From the NCBI GenBank assembly GCA_017936185.1, contig JAGBGA010000082.1, positions 1-11,624 on the forward strand: DNA of 11,624 nt. The letters run 5' to 3'. Positions within the stretch are counted from its first letter, which is position 1; every line of letters begins with the position of its first letter. This DNA comes from Alphaproteobacteria bacterium (lineage in GTDB: Bacteria > Pseudomonadota > Alphaproteobacteria > Rs-D84). This document shows positions 1 to 6,215 of the stretch, piece by piece. The notes under the pieces are model-generated. The model saw nothing but the letters and a program-made list of their open reading frames with translations. It searched no databases and was not told the DNA's origin. The position numbers and the translations under genes are program-made.

Positions 1-26
1 CCCAGAATAATATAAAGGCAAATAAA

Positions 27-206
27 ATGGCATCTAAAAAAGGCAGCAAAGAAGTTGTACAATTAAGAAACGCAGAAACTGGCGTGTTCTATATTACAAC
101 TAAAAACACTAAATCTGAAAACACACAAGGCAAAATGAAATTCCGTAAATATGATAAAAAATTGCGCAAGCATGTTATCTTTACAGAAGCAAAAATGCCA
201 CACTAA
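27..206 (+). CDS. rpmG: 50S ribosomal protein L33
   Basis: Small basic protein of the large ribosomal subunit, near the E-site. The 59-residue product carries the L33 pattern: VVQLRNAETGVFYITTKN near the N-terminus and, later, KFRKYDKKLRKHVIFTEAK, matching the family's KYDPxxRKHVxxxEAK end. It lacks the CxxC zinc pairs of some L33 forms, so it is the zinc-independent (C-) type typical of proteobacteria. It is slightly longer than the usual 50-56 residues because of a longer N-terminus. The ATG follows an AAGG Shine-Dalgarno about 8 nt upstream. Its promoter lies before the window. A strong hairpin terminator follows, separating it from rplU, so it is probably monocistronic or the last gene of its unit. 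Confidence 0.95.
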   Translation: MASKKGSKEVVQLRNAETGVFYITTKNTKSENTQGKMKFRKYDKKLRKHVIFTEAKMPH

Positions 207-238
207 GATATTTTACGACTTATCGTCGTGTCAGATAA

Positions 239-266
239 AAAAAAATCCCCGTTTGGGGATTTTTTT
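239..266 (+). terminator. Rho-independent terminator after rpmG
   Basis: A TCCCC/GGGGA stem with a GTTT loop is flanked by seven A on the left and seven T on the right, so the stem can extend to 12 bp. The A run means it could also stop transcription from the other side, but no minus-strand gene is nearby. It lies 33 nt after the rpmG stop codon. Confidence 0.9.
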
Positions 267-292
267 ATGCAATATGCATCAAAAATATTAAA

Positions 293-320
293 AAAAAAAT
301 ACGTTTTTGCATATTTTTTT
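293..320. repeat. A/T-tract inverted repeat upstream of the rplU promoter
   Basis: AAAAAAATA (293-301) and TATTTTTTT (312-320) form a perfect 9-bp inverted repeat with a 10-nt spacer. The block ends 11 nt before the -35 box at 332. Without G/C it is unlikely to be a terminator. Its position fits an UP element (RNA polymerase alpha-CTD contact) for a strong ribosomal protein promoter; that role is inferred. Confidence 0.4.
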
Positions 321-331
321 CGACAAAACAC

Positions 332-359
332 TTGACTTTTGCAAAGAAAAACATAAAAT
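332..359 (+). promoter_or_regulatory. Sigma70-type promoter of rplU-rpmA
   Basis: The -35 box TTGACT (332-337) and -10 box TAAAAT (354-359) are 16 bp apart, each one or two bases from consensus. The expected transcript start near 366 leaves a leader of about 58 nt before rplU. I see no clear attenuator in that leader. Confidence 0.7.
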
Positions 360-423
360 TTGCATAAACTTTTCGTCAAATGACGTAAAAACGGTTAAAC
401 AAAAGTAAAACAAGAGAAAGAAA

Positions 424-723
424 ATGAGCGATTTTGCAATCTTTCAAACCGGCGGCAAACAATATCGCGTTGCAACAGGCGATATTATCAAAGTTGAAAA
501 ACTGAATGCCGAAGGTAATGTTAAATTCGACCAAGTATTGATGGTCGGTGACAAAATTGGTACACCATTCGTCGAAGGTGCCAAAGTTGTCGCAGAAGTT
601 GTTGAACAGAAACGCGCTGACAAAATTTTGGTGTTCAAGAAAAAACGTCGCCAAAACTATCGCCGCACTGCCGGTCATCGTCAGTTTATTACTGTTTTGA
701 AAATCAAAGAAATCAAAGCATAA
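424..723 (+). CDS. rplU: 50S ribosomal protein L21
   Basis: Large-subunit ribosomal protein that binds 23S rRNA. The 99-residue product is full length. It begins with the family hallmark [19 protein letters not shown] (residues 4-22), continues with [22 protein letters not shown], and ends with the basic rRNA-binding segment [16 protein letters not shown] (about 72-87) and ITVLKIKEI. The ATG follows a purine-rich AGAGAAAG stretch that serves as a weak ribosome binding site. It is the first gene of a two-gene unit with rpmA, the usual bacterial arrangement, 12 nt apart. Confidence 0.98.
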   Translation: MSDFAIFQTGGKQYRVATGDIIKVEKLNAEGNVKFDQVLMVGDKIGTPFVEGAKVVAEVVEQKRADKILVFKKKRRQNYRRTAGHRQFITVLKIKEIKA

Positions 724-735
724 GGAGGCAGAACT

Positions 736-1002
736 ATGGCACATAAGAAAGCTGGTTCGGCATCATCGAACGGACGCGATTCCGCAGGACGCAGACTTGG
801 TGTAAAAAAAGCAGGTGGCAGTCGCGTTATCCCAGGTAACATCATCATTCGCCAACGTGGTACATCTGTACACCCAGGTTTGAATGTTGGTATGGGTAAA
901 GACCACACAATCTTTGCAAAGATTGCGGGTATCGTCAAATTCAAAAAAGGAAACGGCGACAGAAAAACTGTTTCGGTCGTTCCAGAAGACGAAGCAAAAT
1001 AA
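736..1002 (+). CDS. rpmA: 50S ribosomal protein L27
   Basis: Large-subunit protein whose N-terminal tail reaches toward the peptidyl transferase centre. The 88-residue product has the expected order: [24 protein letters not shown] at the N-terminus, then [27 protein letters not shown], then a short C-terminal beta segment. The N-terminus starts directly at MAHKK, without the cleaved extension seen in Firmicutes. A strong Shine-Dalgarno, AAGGAGG at 722-728, overlaps the rplU stop codon, so the two genes are translationally linked. In many bacteria obgE follows; here the unit ends at a hairpin instead. Confidence 0.98.
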   Translation: MAHKKAGSASSNGRDSAGRRLGVKKAGGSRVIPGNIIIRQRGTSVHPGLNVGMGKDHTIFAKIAGIVKFKKGNGDRKTVSVVPEDEAK

Positions 1003-1004
1003 TT

Positions 1005-1028
1005 AAACCGCCAATTGGCGGTTTTTTT
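1005..1028. terminator. Bidirectional terminator between rpmA and zapA
   Basis: AAACCGCC (1005-1012) pairs with GGCGGTTT (1017-1024) around an AATT loop, followed by a seven-T run (1022-1028). It sits 2 nt after the rpmA stop. The minus-strand zapA stop codon (1027-1029) overlaps its T run. Read from the minus strand it is followed by a T-rich stretch, so it probably ends both units. Confidence 0.85.
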
Positions 1029-1305
1029 ATTGCGATATTTTGTGCTTTATTTCACGAATACGGGCCAAAATTTCTTTTAAATCGGCATCCGATGCCGCCG
1101 GTGCCGGACGATTATGCAATTCATCCGCCAAAACAATACACAATGTTGCCAACAGCGCACTTTCCGGTAATGGGCCAATCTTATCCAATATTTGGCGCGC
1201 GCGATTGTCGACCATTTTTCCCAATTCAATCAAACGCATTTCTTGGCCGTCTTCACAGCCCATTGGATAATTTTTATTTACAATTGGTATGGAAACAACA
1301 CTCAT
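1027..1305 (-). CDS. zapA: Cell division protein ZapA
   Basis: ZapA binds FtsZ and cross-links its filaments in the Z-ring. The 92-residue product fits the family: an N-terminal beta-hairpin (VSIPIVNKNYPMGCEDGQE, residues 4-22), a helix LIELGKMVDNRARQIL (25-40), the LPESALLATLCIVLADEL segment (46-63) that corresponds to the conserved hydrophobic helix, and a C-terminal coiled-coil end. Its ATG overlaps the stop codon of the upstream coiled-coil gene (ATGA), so the two are translationally coupled. Length and spacing of the conserved parts suit an alphaproteobacterial ZapA. I see no 6S RNA gene beside it, a neighbour found in many proteobacteria. Confidence 0.85.
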   Translation of the reverse strand: MSVVSIPIVNKNYPMGCEDGQEMRLIELGKMVDNRARQILDKIGPLPESALLATLCIVLADELHNRPAPAASDADLKEILARIREIKHKISQ

Positions 1306-1514
1306 TTCTTTAATTTCTCTAGTATAGATATGGAACGGTCAATCATTTCTGTGGCGCGCGCGTTCTTGTCACGAAGGGCGCGAACCTGCTCTGTTAAAAT
1401 GGCGACTTCTAAATCAGTTTGCTTGCCCGCATGAATTGCGGTGCCACGCAAACGGGCGGCGGCTTCTTCCAAATGGGTTAATTCTTGAAAAATTTGCTGT
1501 TTTATATCTGCCAT
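1302..1514 (-). CDS. Small coiled-coil protein upstream of zapA (DUF4164-like)
   Basis: A 70-residue, almost wholly helical protein with heptad-like spacing of L, I and V from about residue 8 to 68 (IFQELTHLEEAAARL, then LEVAILTEQVRALRDK, then MIDRSISILEKLKK). It has no cysteine, signal peptide or membrane segment. Alphaproteobacteria often carry a short coiled-coil DUF4164-type gene just before zapA; I infer kinship from position, size and composition, not from a diagnostic motif. It could help assemble the Z-ring as ZapB does in enterics, but that is a guess. There is no Shine-Dalgarno before the ATG. The promoter is placed so that transcription would begin at the start codon. Confidence 0.75.
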   Translation of the reverse strand: MADIKQQIFQELTHLEEAAARLRGTAIHAGKQTDLEVAILTEQVRALRDKNARATEMIDRSISILEKLKK

Positions 1515-1520
1515 GTTGAT

Positions 1521-1549
1521 ATTTTAAGATATTTTTTGTGTGCGTTCAA
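1521..1549 (-). promoter_or_regulatory. Promoter of the coiled-coil/zapA unit, probably leaderless
   Basis: On the minus strand, TTGAAC (1549-1544) and TAAAAT (1526-1521) are 17 bp apart. Six bases separate the -10 box from the ATG at 1514, so the transcript should begin at or next to the start codon. This fits the missing Shine-Dalgarno. Confidence 0.6.
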
Positions 1550-1559
1550 CCCTAAAATG

Positions 1560-1568
1560 TGATATAGT
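1560..1568 (+). promoter_or_regulatory. Extended -10 promoter of the acidic-protein gene
   Basis: TGATATAGT at 1560-1568 fits the extended -10 form TGnTATAAT with one mismatch. No good -35 box lies at 16-18 bp, as is common for this promoter class. The expected start near 1575 gives a leader of about 25 nt with a GGGGG ribosome binding site at 1586-1590. It sits back to back with the zapA-unit promoter, whose -35 box is only 11 bp away. Confidence 0.5.
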
Positions 1569-1599
1569 GTACATATGTGTACTGTGGGGGATTAATCAT

Positions 1600-2655
1600 A
1601 TGAAAACTAAAATTATCTATATTTCTGGGAATGAAGTGTTTGAAATGGCCGAAATTCGCGCCGCTTTTGAAGAAGTTCGTGAAGCACTTGGGTTGGACAA
1701 GGACACAATCTTGTTCGGGGTGCCGGTTGACTGTGATAACGCATTGGAAAATGCATCACCATGCGAAAAAGAAGAAAAATATACGGAAAATGTGACAATA
1801 ATTGAAAATACAGAAACAATTGTTGACGATATCCCAAATACAGTCAGCCAAGAACCAACACAAGTTTTAATCGATACAAACGAAAATACAGATGTTGAAC
1901 AAACCCCAACCCCGGTACCAGAAACAGTTCAAGACGATATACAAGATGATTCAAATGAAAAAATAATTCCTATTTTGTCGGTGCTGGCGGCAAAAACAGA
2001 AGACACCATTCAAGAAGAAGTCCTTCAAGACGACACAGCAGACGTTATTGAAAATACAACACAATATACCGCAGAAGATGTAATCGAAGAAGAACAACAG
2101 GTTCAAGAAGAACCTTTGAACATCGTTAATGTGTCCGAAGAAATACAAGACACACCCGCGGCGGTTATTTCAGATATAAATATAGAGGCAGAACTGGTCG
2201 CACCGGAAACAGATGACCAAAGCGCAGAAAAAGTCACAATCAGCGATATGATTAATGACGAAGCACCAATGCCACAAATGGAAAAAACACTGGAACAGTT
2301 GCTGGAAAGTATGACACCACTTCGTGAAGACATTCATAATAATGAAGAAGTCGTAACAAACGAAGCGGCATCAGAAATGCCAATATTTGACGAAAATGAT
2401 GCGGATGCAACCGATGCAACACTGGCACAATTGGCATCAGAATTTGCAGAAAACGAAGATAAAATACCGGTCGCCCCAAAAGCAGAATCACATGGAAAAA
2501 TCGGTAAATTGAAAAATATATTGCCATTTAAAAAAGCAAAACGCGATGACAGTGGATTTATTGGCGACTTGTTCGGATGGGCCGGAATTGCCGCAAACGA
2601 CGACGACTTTTCGATGCCAGGATTCTTTACAGGTGCAAAAAAGCAAGGCGCGTAA
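1600..2655 (+). CDS. Acidic, mostly disordered protein of unknown function
   Basis: Not recognised. The 351-residue product has three parts. Residues 1-45 look folded (MKTKIIYISGNEVFEMAEIR, then a helix and DTILFGVPVD). Residues 46 to about 290 are a low-complexity linker rich in D, E, T, Q, P and N without clear structure. Residues 294-316 are a basic patch (KIGKLKNILPFKKAKR), and the end is aromatic/glycine-rich (SGFIGDLFGWAGIAANDDDF). There is no signal peptide or membrane helix. I chose ATG 1600 over the in-frame GTG at 1540 because it follows GGGGG at 1586-1590 and the upstream stretch overlaps the promoter. The next gene starts 8 nt after the stop, so the pair is probably cotranscribed and may work at the membrane together. 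A long acidic tether joining two small conserved ends suggests a scaffold or adaptor, as inference only. Confidence 0.8.
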   Translation: MKTKIIYISGNEVFEMAEIRAAFEEVREALGLDKDTILFGVPVDCDNALENASPCEKEEKYTENVTIIENTETIVDDIPNTVSQEPTQVLIDTNENTDVEQTPTPVPETVQDDIQDDSNEKIIPILSVLAAKTEDTIQEEVLQDDTADVIENTTQYTAEDVIEEEQQVQEEPLNIVNVSEEIQDTPAAVISDINIEAELVAPETDDQSAEKVTISDMINDEAPMPQMEKTLEQLLESMTPLREDIHNNEEVVTNEAASEMPIFDENDADATDATLAQLASEFAENEDKIPVAPKAESHGKIGKLKNILPFKKAKRDDSGFIGDLFGWAGIAANDDDFSMPGFFTGAKKQGA

Positions 2656-2663
2656 AAAATTAA

Positions 2664-3125
2664 ATGAATACAGATACAATTATTCGATTACTGACAAATT
2701 CTGGGCTTTATAATGTCCGGGCGGATTCTTATTTTGTTTATGTCGAAGACCCTTCTTGTATACTGCGCAGTTTTGAAATATTTATGCACTATGCATGGAT
2801 TGCAATTGTGGTTATAACAGGATTGCTGTTGTTTGGGTGGGCGTTGGTACTGATACGTGGCGCAAAGTATGACAGCATTTTTACAAACATACGTAACTTG
2901 GTTTTGATATTCGGTATTTTGTCGGCGGCACCATTGATTGTAAACTTTATATACGGCGATAACTTAATCGCACGCGGATGCGATACAATAAAAATCCCAA
3001 TCCAGGAAGTAAATGAAATGCTGGAAATGCGCAAAGAAAAATTGGGTAAAAATGACGAAGCCGATATGTACGAAGAATTTTATATTTACGATTCTGGGGC
3101 AAAAACCGAAATGATTTTGCAATAA
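2664..3125 (+). CDS. Two-helix membrane protein of unknown function
   Basis: Not recognised. The 153-residue protein has an N-terminal soluble part (1-40), a strong membrane helix at about 43-65 (WIAIVVITGLLLFGWALVLI), a short basic loop (R65, K68, R77), a second helix at about 77-97, and a C-terminal charged part (98-153). By the positive-inside rule the loop is cytoplasmic and both ends are periplasmic. The only two cysteines, C32 and C106, would then both lie in the periplasm and could form a disulphide. It lacks a good Shine-Dalgarno (nearest AAGG is about 15 nt upstream) and probably depends on translation of the preceding gene. The size and two-helix layout recall small subunits of secretion systems, but no sequence motif supports that. 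Confidence 0.75.
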   Translation: MNTDTIIRLLTNSGLYNVRADSYFVYVEDPSCILRSFEIFMHYAWIAIVVITGLLLFGWALVLIRGAKYDSIFTNIRNLVLIFGILSAAPLIVNFIYGDNLIARGCDTIKIPIQEVNEMLEMRKEKLGKNDEADMYEEFYIYDSGAKTEMILQ

Positions 3126-3147
3126 TTAATACGTATTCAAAAAAATC

Positions 3148-3891
3148 TTACTTTTTGTCTTCTTGGGATTTTTGGTCATCAGATGGTTTGGACGACCGGT
3201 CCAATAACGCCATTTCGCGCAATGAATGTACCGTCGCATTCGACAAAACAACCAAATGATCAAGCAAGGATATTTGATTGCTTTTTAACACAGATTCCAC
3301 TTCACTTGTTATAATCAAATCTTGGTTAGAAAATGAATTTTCAGACGTCGGATGATTATGAAGCATAATAACACTTGTCGCGTTCAGTGTAATTGCGCGC
3401 TTGCATATTTCACGTGGATAAAAACCAGTTTCATTTATCGTACCGCGTGAATGCATTTCAGATGCCAACAAGCGAAAATTTTCATCCAAATATAAAACAA
3501 AGGCTTCTTCGACGGTGTGACCCGCAACAAGTTCACGACAAAGGTCACGTATAAATTTTTCGTTACCAAGAAACCTTGTTTCTTTTGCTTCTTCAAGATA
3601 GGAAACAGTCGTCAATTCACGAAACAATTTTATTATCAAGGCAACACCACGACCAATCCCCGGAACACTTAACAAATCTTCGACCGGTGCATGTAACACA
3701 AAATATACATTTCCAAAACGCTGTAACAAGGCACGTGCCACAGGCCGTACATCGCGACGTGGAATCGCATACATTAACAATAATTCCAACATGTCCGCAC
3801 TTGACGTGTGACCGTCCAGAAACTTTTGTTTCAGACGTTCGCGATGTCCCGCGTGAAATAATAAATCATTGTTGGGCGTTTTCTTGGCCAT
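3148..3891 (-). CDS. radC: RadC-family JAMM/MPN-domain protein
   Basis: The 247-residue product has the full RadC layout. Residues 13-60 match the N-terminal domain (HAGHRERLKQKFL, then LELLLMYAIPRRDVRPVARALLQRFG). A helix-hairpin-helix (LLSVPGIGRGVALIIK, 73-88) follows. The C-terminal JAMM domain carries H178-N-H180-P and D191 with exactly ten residues between, the H-x-H-x10-D metal-binding pattern, so the zinc site looks intact. The old link to DNA repair is not well supported in the family; the true substrate is unknown. It is the last gene of lptE-holA-map-radC, 4 nt after map, with no clear ribosome binding site, so it is probably translationally coupled. The lysine/aspartate-rich tail after residue 231 looks disordered. 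Confidence 0.88.
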   Translation of the reverse strand: MAKKTPNNDLLFHAGHRERLKQKFLDGHTSSADMLELLLMYAIPRRDVRPVARALLQRFGNVYFVLHAPVEDLLSVPGIGRGVALIIKLFRELTTVSYLEEAKETRFLGNEKFIRDLCRELVAGHTVEEAFVLYLDENFRLLASEMHSRGTINETGFYPREICKRAITLNATSVIMLHNHPTSENSFSNQDLIITSEVESVLKSNQISLLDHLVVLSNATVHSLREMALLDRSSKPSDDQKSQEDKK

Positions 3892-3895
3892 TTTG

Positions 3896-4657
3896 TTATA
3901 TCATTTTTTCTGTGAAAATTATTGCGCCATCTTCGGTAATACCGATGGTATGTTCCCATTGGGCCGACATACCACCATCAACAGTGCGCGCCGTCCAACC
4001 ATCTTCGTCAATCTTGCATTCCGGCGAACCGGTGTTAATCATCGGTTCAATCGTAAATACAAGACCGGGGACCATCTTGACACGATCCCAGCGCTTGTCA
4101 TAAAAATGATATATCTGGGGGTCATCATGCATTACTTTGCCAATGCCATGCCCGACAAAATCACGCGAAATTGAAAAGCCATGTGGCGTTACAACCGATT
4201 CAATCGTCTTGCCAATTTCGGACAAAGGAACGCCCGGTGCACACACCGCAATTGCCGCATTTAATGCATCTTGACAGACTTGGACCAATTTGCGTGTGCG
4301 TGGCGCAACATTACCAATCATAAACATGCGGGATGCGTCACCATGAAAGCCTTTGTATTCAGCCGTCAAATCAACATTTACAATATCGCCATCTTGCAGA
4401 ATAACATCGTCACTGGGGATGCCATGAACGATAACATCGTTAACAGATGTACATATATTCTTGGGATATCCATGATACCCCAAATCAGATGAACGGGCGC
4501 CATTTTCTTTTAAAAATTGCGCAACCATACGGTCAATTTCGCCCGTCGATATTCCCGCCTTGATATGCGGTGAAATAAAATCAAAACAGCGCGCAACAAT
4601 ATCGCCCGCCGCACGTAAGCGCTTGAAGTCTTTGGGTGCATATACAGATGCCAACAT
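3896..4657 (-). CDS. map: Methionine aminopeptidase, type I
   Basis: Removes the initiator methionine from new proteins whose second residue is small. The 253-residue product has all five expected metal ligands: D96 (NVDLT), D107 (FHGDASR), H170 (GHGIG), E204 (FTIEPM) and E235 (QWEHT), plus the substrate-contacting histidine H78 (VHGIP). The length matches the short bacterial class I enzyme without an extra zinc-finger N-terminus. The ATG follows AAAGGAAC, 7-8 nt upstream on the minus strand. It starts 5 nt after the holA stop codon. Co-transcription with holA and lptE is inferred from this spacing. Confidence 0.97.
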   Translation of the reverse strand: MLASVYAPKDFKRLRAAGDIVARCFDFISPHIKAGISTGEIDRMVAQFLKENGARSSDLGYHGYPKNICTSVNDVIVHGIPSDDVILQDGDIVNVDLTAEYKGFHGDASRMFMIGNVAPRTRKLVQVCQDALNAAIAVCAPGVPLSEIGKTIESVVTPHGFSISRDFVGHGIGKVMHDDPQIYHFYDKRWDRVKMVPGLVFTIEPMINTGSPECKIDEDGWTARTVDGGMSAQWEHTIGITEDGAIIFTEKMI

Positions 4658-4662
4658 GATAC

Positions 4663-5652
4663 TTAGTTCCTTTGTTTAATTGCCAATTTCGCCGCGCGAA
4701 CAGATAATTTTAACGCAAAATCGCGTAATAACACTTCCCCCGGCATGCCCGTTGTTCGTAATTGACGTTCAAGTTCGTTTAAGCGAACCAATACCGCCGT
4801 TATTTCACGTTCAGGCCATATCTTCATTGCGTGCCTGAATTTATCTTCAACCTTCCAAAACAAACGCGGCAGCTGACCATTCACAACCGCATTTTGCAAT
4901 TTTTTAAAGTGACCACCCAACATACGGACCAACATATTTGGGTCTTTGTTGTCGTAAAGCAATCTGTCCATTGCCATCATCGTTTGTTGAATGTGACCCG
5001 CCGTCAAAGAATACAAAAAATCGTCCATGTCGGCGGCACCGGTATCGGGCAAACACTTTTCAACATCAGATAATTCAACGATACGCTTGTCATCAACATA
5101 AAGGGCAATCTTGGTCAAAAAGCCACGCGTAATGCCACGATCACCACCAAGATGCGCCGTCATATACGCCATGGCGTCCGGTGTAATTTGTTGAATGCCG
5201 GCCGATGCAGATAATTCATTGCGAATCAATGTCGCCAATGTACGCGCGTCGTCCGTATAACACGCAAGGGCCGCCATGTCGTCGGCACCTTCGAACAAGG
5301 AACGAAGACCGCCGCCCGCACGCAAATCGCCACCACAGACAACAACCGTTGCACAAAGTCCAGAATGTTCAACCAATTCCGCGACCGAACGTGCACACGC
5401 ATCGCCTGCGTTTGATATTAAAACCATCTTGCGGCCACCAAACATTGATGGACTGCACGCTTCGGCAAAAAGGGCGTCTTGTTTTTCGCGCAATTCGTCT
5501 GAATCAAGCGCAAAAAGATTATCCTTGTCAATCCCCAGTTTTTCAATCGCAAGGTCACAGTATTCGTCAACCTGCCCTGCGTCGGGACCATATATCAAAA
5601 CCGCACGTACGCGTTCAATGCCGGATTTAAAATCAGAATCTTTCCATTTCAT
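4663..5652 (-). CDS. holA: DNA polymerase III subunit delta
   Basis: Delta is the clamp-loader subunit that opens the beta sliding clamp. The 329-residue product is near the family's usual 330-345. Visible landmarks are VLIYGPDAGQVDEYC (residues 18-32), a degenerate P-loop-like segment typical of delta; SPSMFGGRKMVLI (67-79), the region that contacts the clamp in the E. coli protein; LGGDRGITRGFLTKIALY (168-185), matching the family's GxDxxxxxxELxKLxLY; and DDFLYSLTAGH (210-220) leading into the helical collar domain. Its ATG shares one base with the lptE stop codon (TAATG), so translation is coupled. The lptE-holA pairing is common in proteobacteria and supports both calls. Confidence 0.93.
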   Translation of the reverse strand: MKWKDSDFKSGIERVRAVLIYGPDAGQVDEYCDLAIEKLGIDKDNLFALDSDELREKQDALFAEACSPSMFGGRKMVLISNAGDACARSVAELVEHSGLCATVVVCGGDLRAGGGLRSLFEGADDMAALACYTDDARTLATLIRNELSASAGIQQITPDAMAYMTAHLGGDRGITRGFLTKIALYVDDKRIVELSDVEKCLPDTGAADMDDFLYSLTAGHIQQTMMAMDRLLYDNKDPNMLVRMLGGHFKKLQNAVVNGQLPRLFWKVEDKFRHAMKIWPEREITAVLVRLNELERQLRTTGMPGEVLLRDFALKLSVRAAKLAIKQRN

Positions 5653-6143
5653 TATTTTTCTTGGGTCGTCGTTGTTTCGGGGTGTGAATATCTGTATGTT
5701 TCTGCAATGGCGCGGGCACTTATTTTTTCCGCCAAAACAGATATAGTATTTTGGACCGCGTTATTGTACGATGCGTTTGACGCAACCAAATACCGTACAA
5801 ATGTATATGATTCAGATGCGCGTTCCGTCCCAGATGCAATCTTTTTGCCATTGTGGCTTAAAACATATTTTGCCGACAATGATACTTCTTGCCATGTGGC
5901 GTCACCGGTTTGTTCCAACGCCTTGTATCGTGTCACAGGATTATTTAATGTAACCGTTAATGTATACTTTGCGTCCGCACCATGTTGACCGCCGAACTTT
6001 GCCCAAAGCGCATTACGCAAATCAATACCGTTAATACCACTGATTGGGGGGACGTATATATCTGTGTCTTGGCCGGAAAACATCGGACGAAACCCACAGG
6101 CAGATATAAACAGTATACCAAACACCAATAAAATTTTTTTCAT
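5652..6143 (-). CDS. lptE: LPS-assembly lipoprotein LptE
   Basis: LptE is the outer-membrane lipoprotein that plugs LptD and helps place lipopolysaccharide on the cell surface. The 163-residue product begins MKKILLVFGILFISAC, a lipoprotein signal with lipobox I13-S14-A15-C16, followed directly by GFRPMF, the usual CGFxP start of the mature protein. The rest alternates short beta strands (YTLTVTLNNPVTRYKAL, VSLSAKYVLSHNGKKI) and ends in a helix (NTISVLAEKISARAIAET), the alphaproteobacterial LptE layout. I chose ATG 6143 over upstream in-frame starts because it places the signal peptide at the N-terminus, follows GGGGTT, and leaves room for a promoter. The mature protein is lipid-anchored, so the organism should make LPS or lipooligosaccharide. 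leuS, the common upstream neighbour, is absent. Confidence 0.88.
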   Translation of the reverse strand: MKKILLVFGILFISACGFRPMFSGQDTDIYVPPISGINGIDLRNALWAKFGGQHGADAKYTLTVTLNNPVTRYKALEQTGDATWQEVSLSAKYVLSHNGKKIASGTERASESYTFVRYLVASNASYNNAVQNTISVLAEKISARAIAETYRYSHPETTTTQEK

Positions 6144-6162
6144 GTTAACCCCAGATTTTCTG

Positions 6163-6191
6163 TTGCAATTTATTTGTATATTACCTAGACT
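6163..6191 (+). promoter_or_regulatory. Possible promoter of the Cys-rich protein gene
   Basis: TTGCAA (6163-6168) and TAGACT (6186-6191) are 17 bp apart. The -10 box matches consensus at four of six bases. A TATAAA at 6195-6200 is an alternative -10 but has a less suitable -35. The ribosome binding site is AAGAGAG, just before ATG 6216. Confidence 0.4.
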
Positions 6192-6206
6192 TTTTATAAA
6201 TCGCAA
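6178..6206 (-). promoter_or_regulatory. Promoter of the lptE-holA-map-radC operon
   Basis: On the minus strand, TTGCGA (6206-6201) and TAATAT (6183-6178) are 17 bp apart. The predicted start near 6171 gives a leader of about 28 nt. The site overlaps the predicted promoter of the divergent Cys-rich gene, so the two units may compete for polymerase. Confidence 0.6.
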
Positions 6207-6215
6207 GAGAGAATA

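Noticed and set aside
376..744. Open minus-strand frame of 122 codons across rplU
   Set aside because: It lies antisense to a clear L21 gene, has a Phe/Cys/Asn-rich composition unlike a normal protein, and lacks a ribosome binding site.
1515..1599. 6S RNA gene near zapA
   Set aside because: Many proteobacteria have 6S RNA beside zapA, but the intergenic space is far too short and holds only promoters.
3126..3147. Palindrome AATACGTATT as a terminator between convergent genes
   Set aside because: The stem is only 5 bp with little G/C and lacks a clean T run on either side, so it is too weak to call.
3576..4103. Open plus-strand frame of 175 codons across radC and map
   Set aside because: Antisense to two genes with intact catalytic residues. 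The composition (many His, Gln, Pro, Arg) is that of a shadow frame.
5205..5746. Two open plus-strand frames across holA
   Set aside because: Antisense to holA and the lptE 3' end, with no initiation signal and shadow-like composition.
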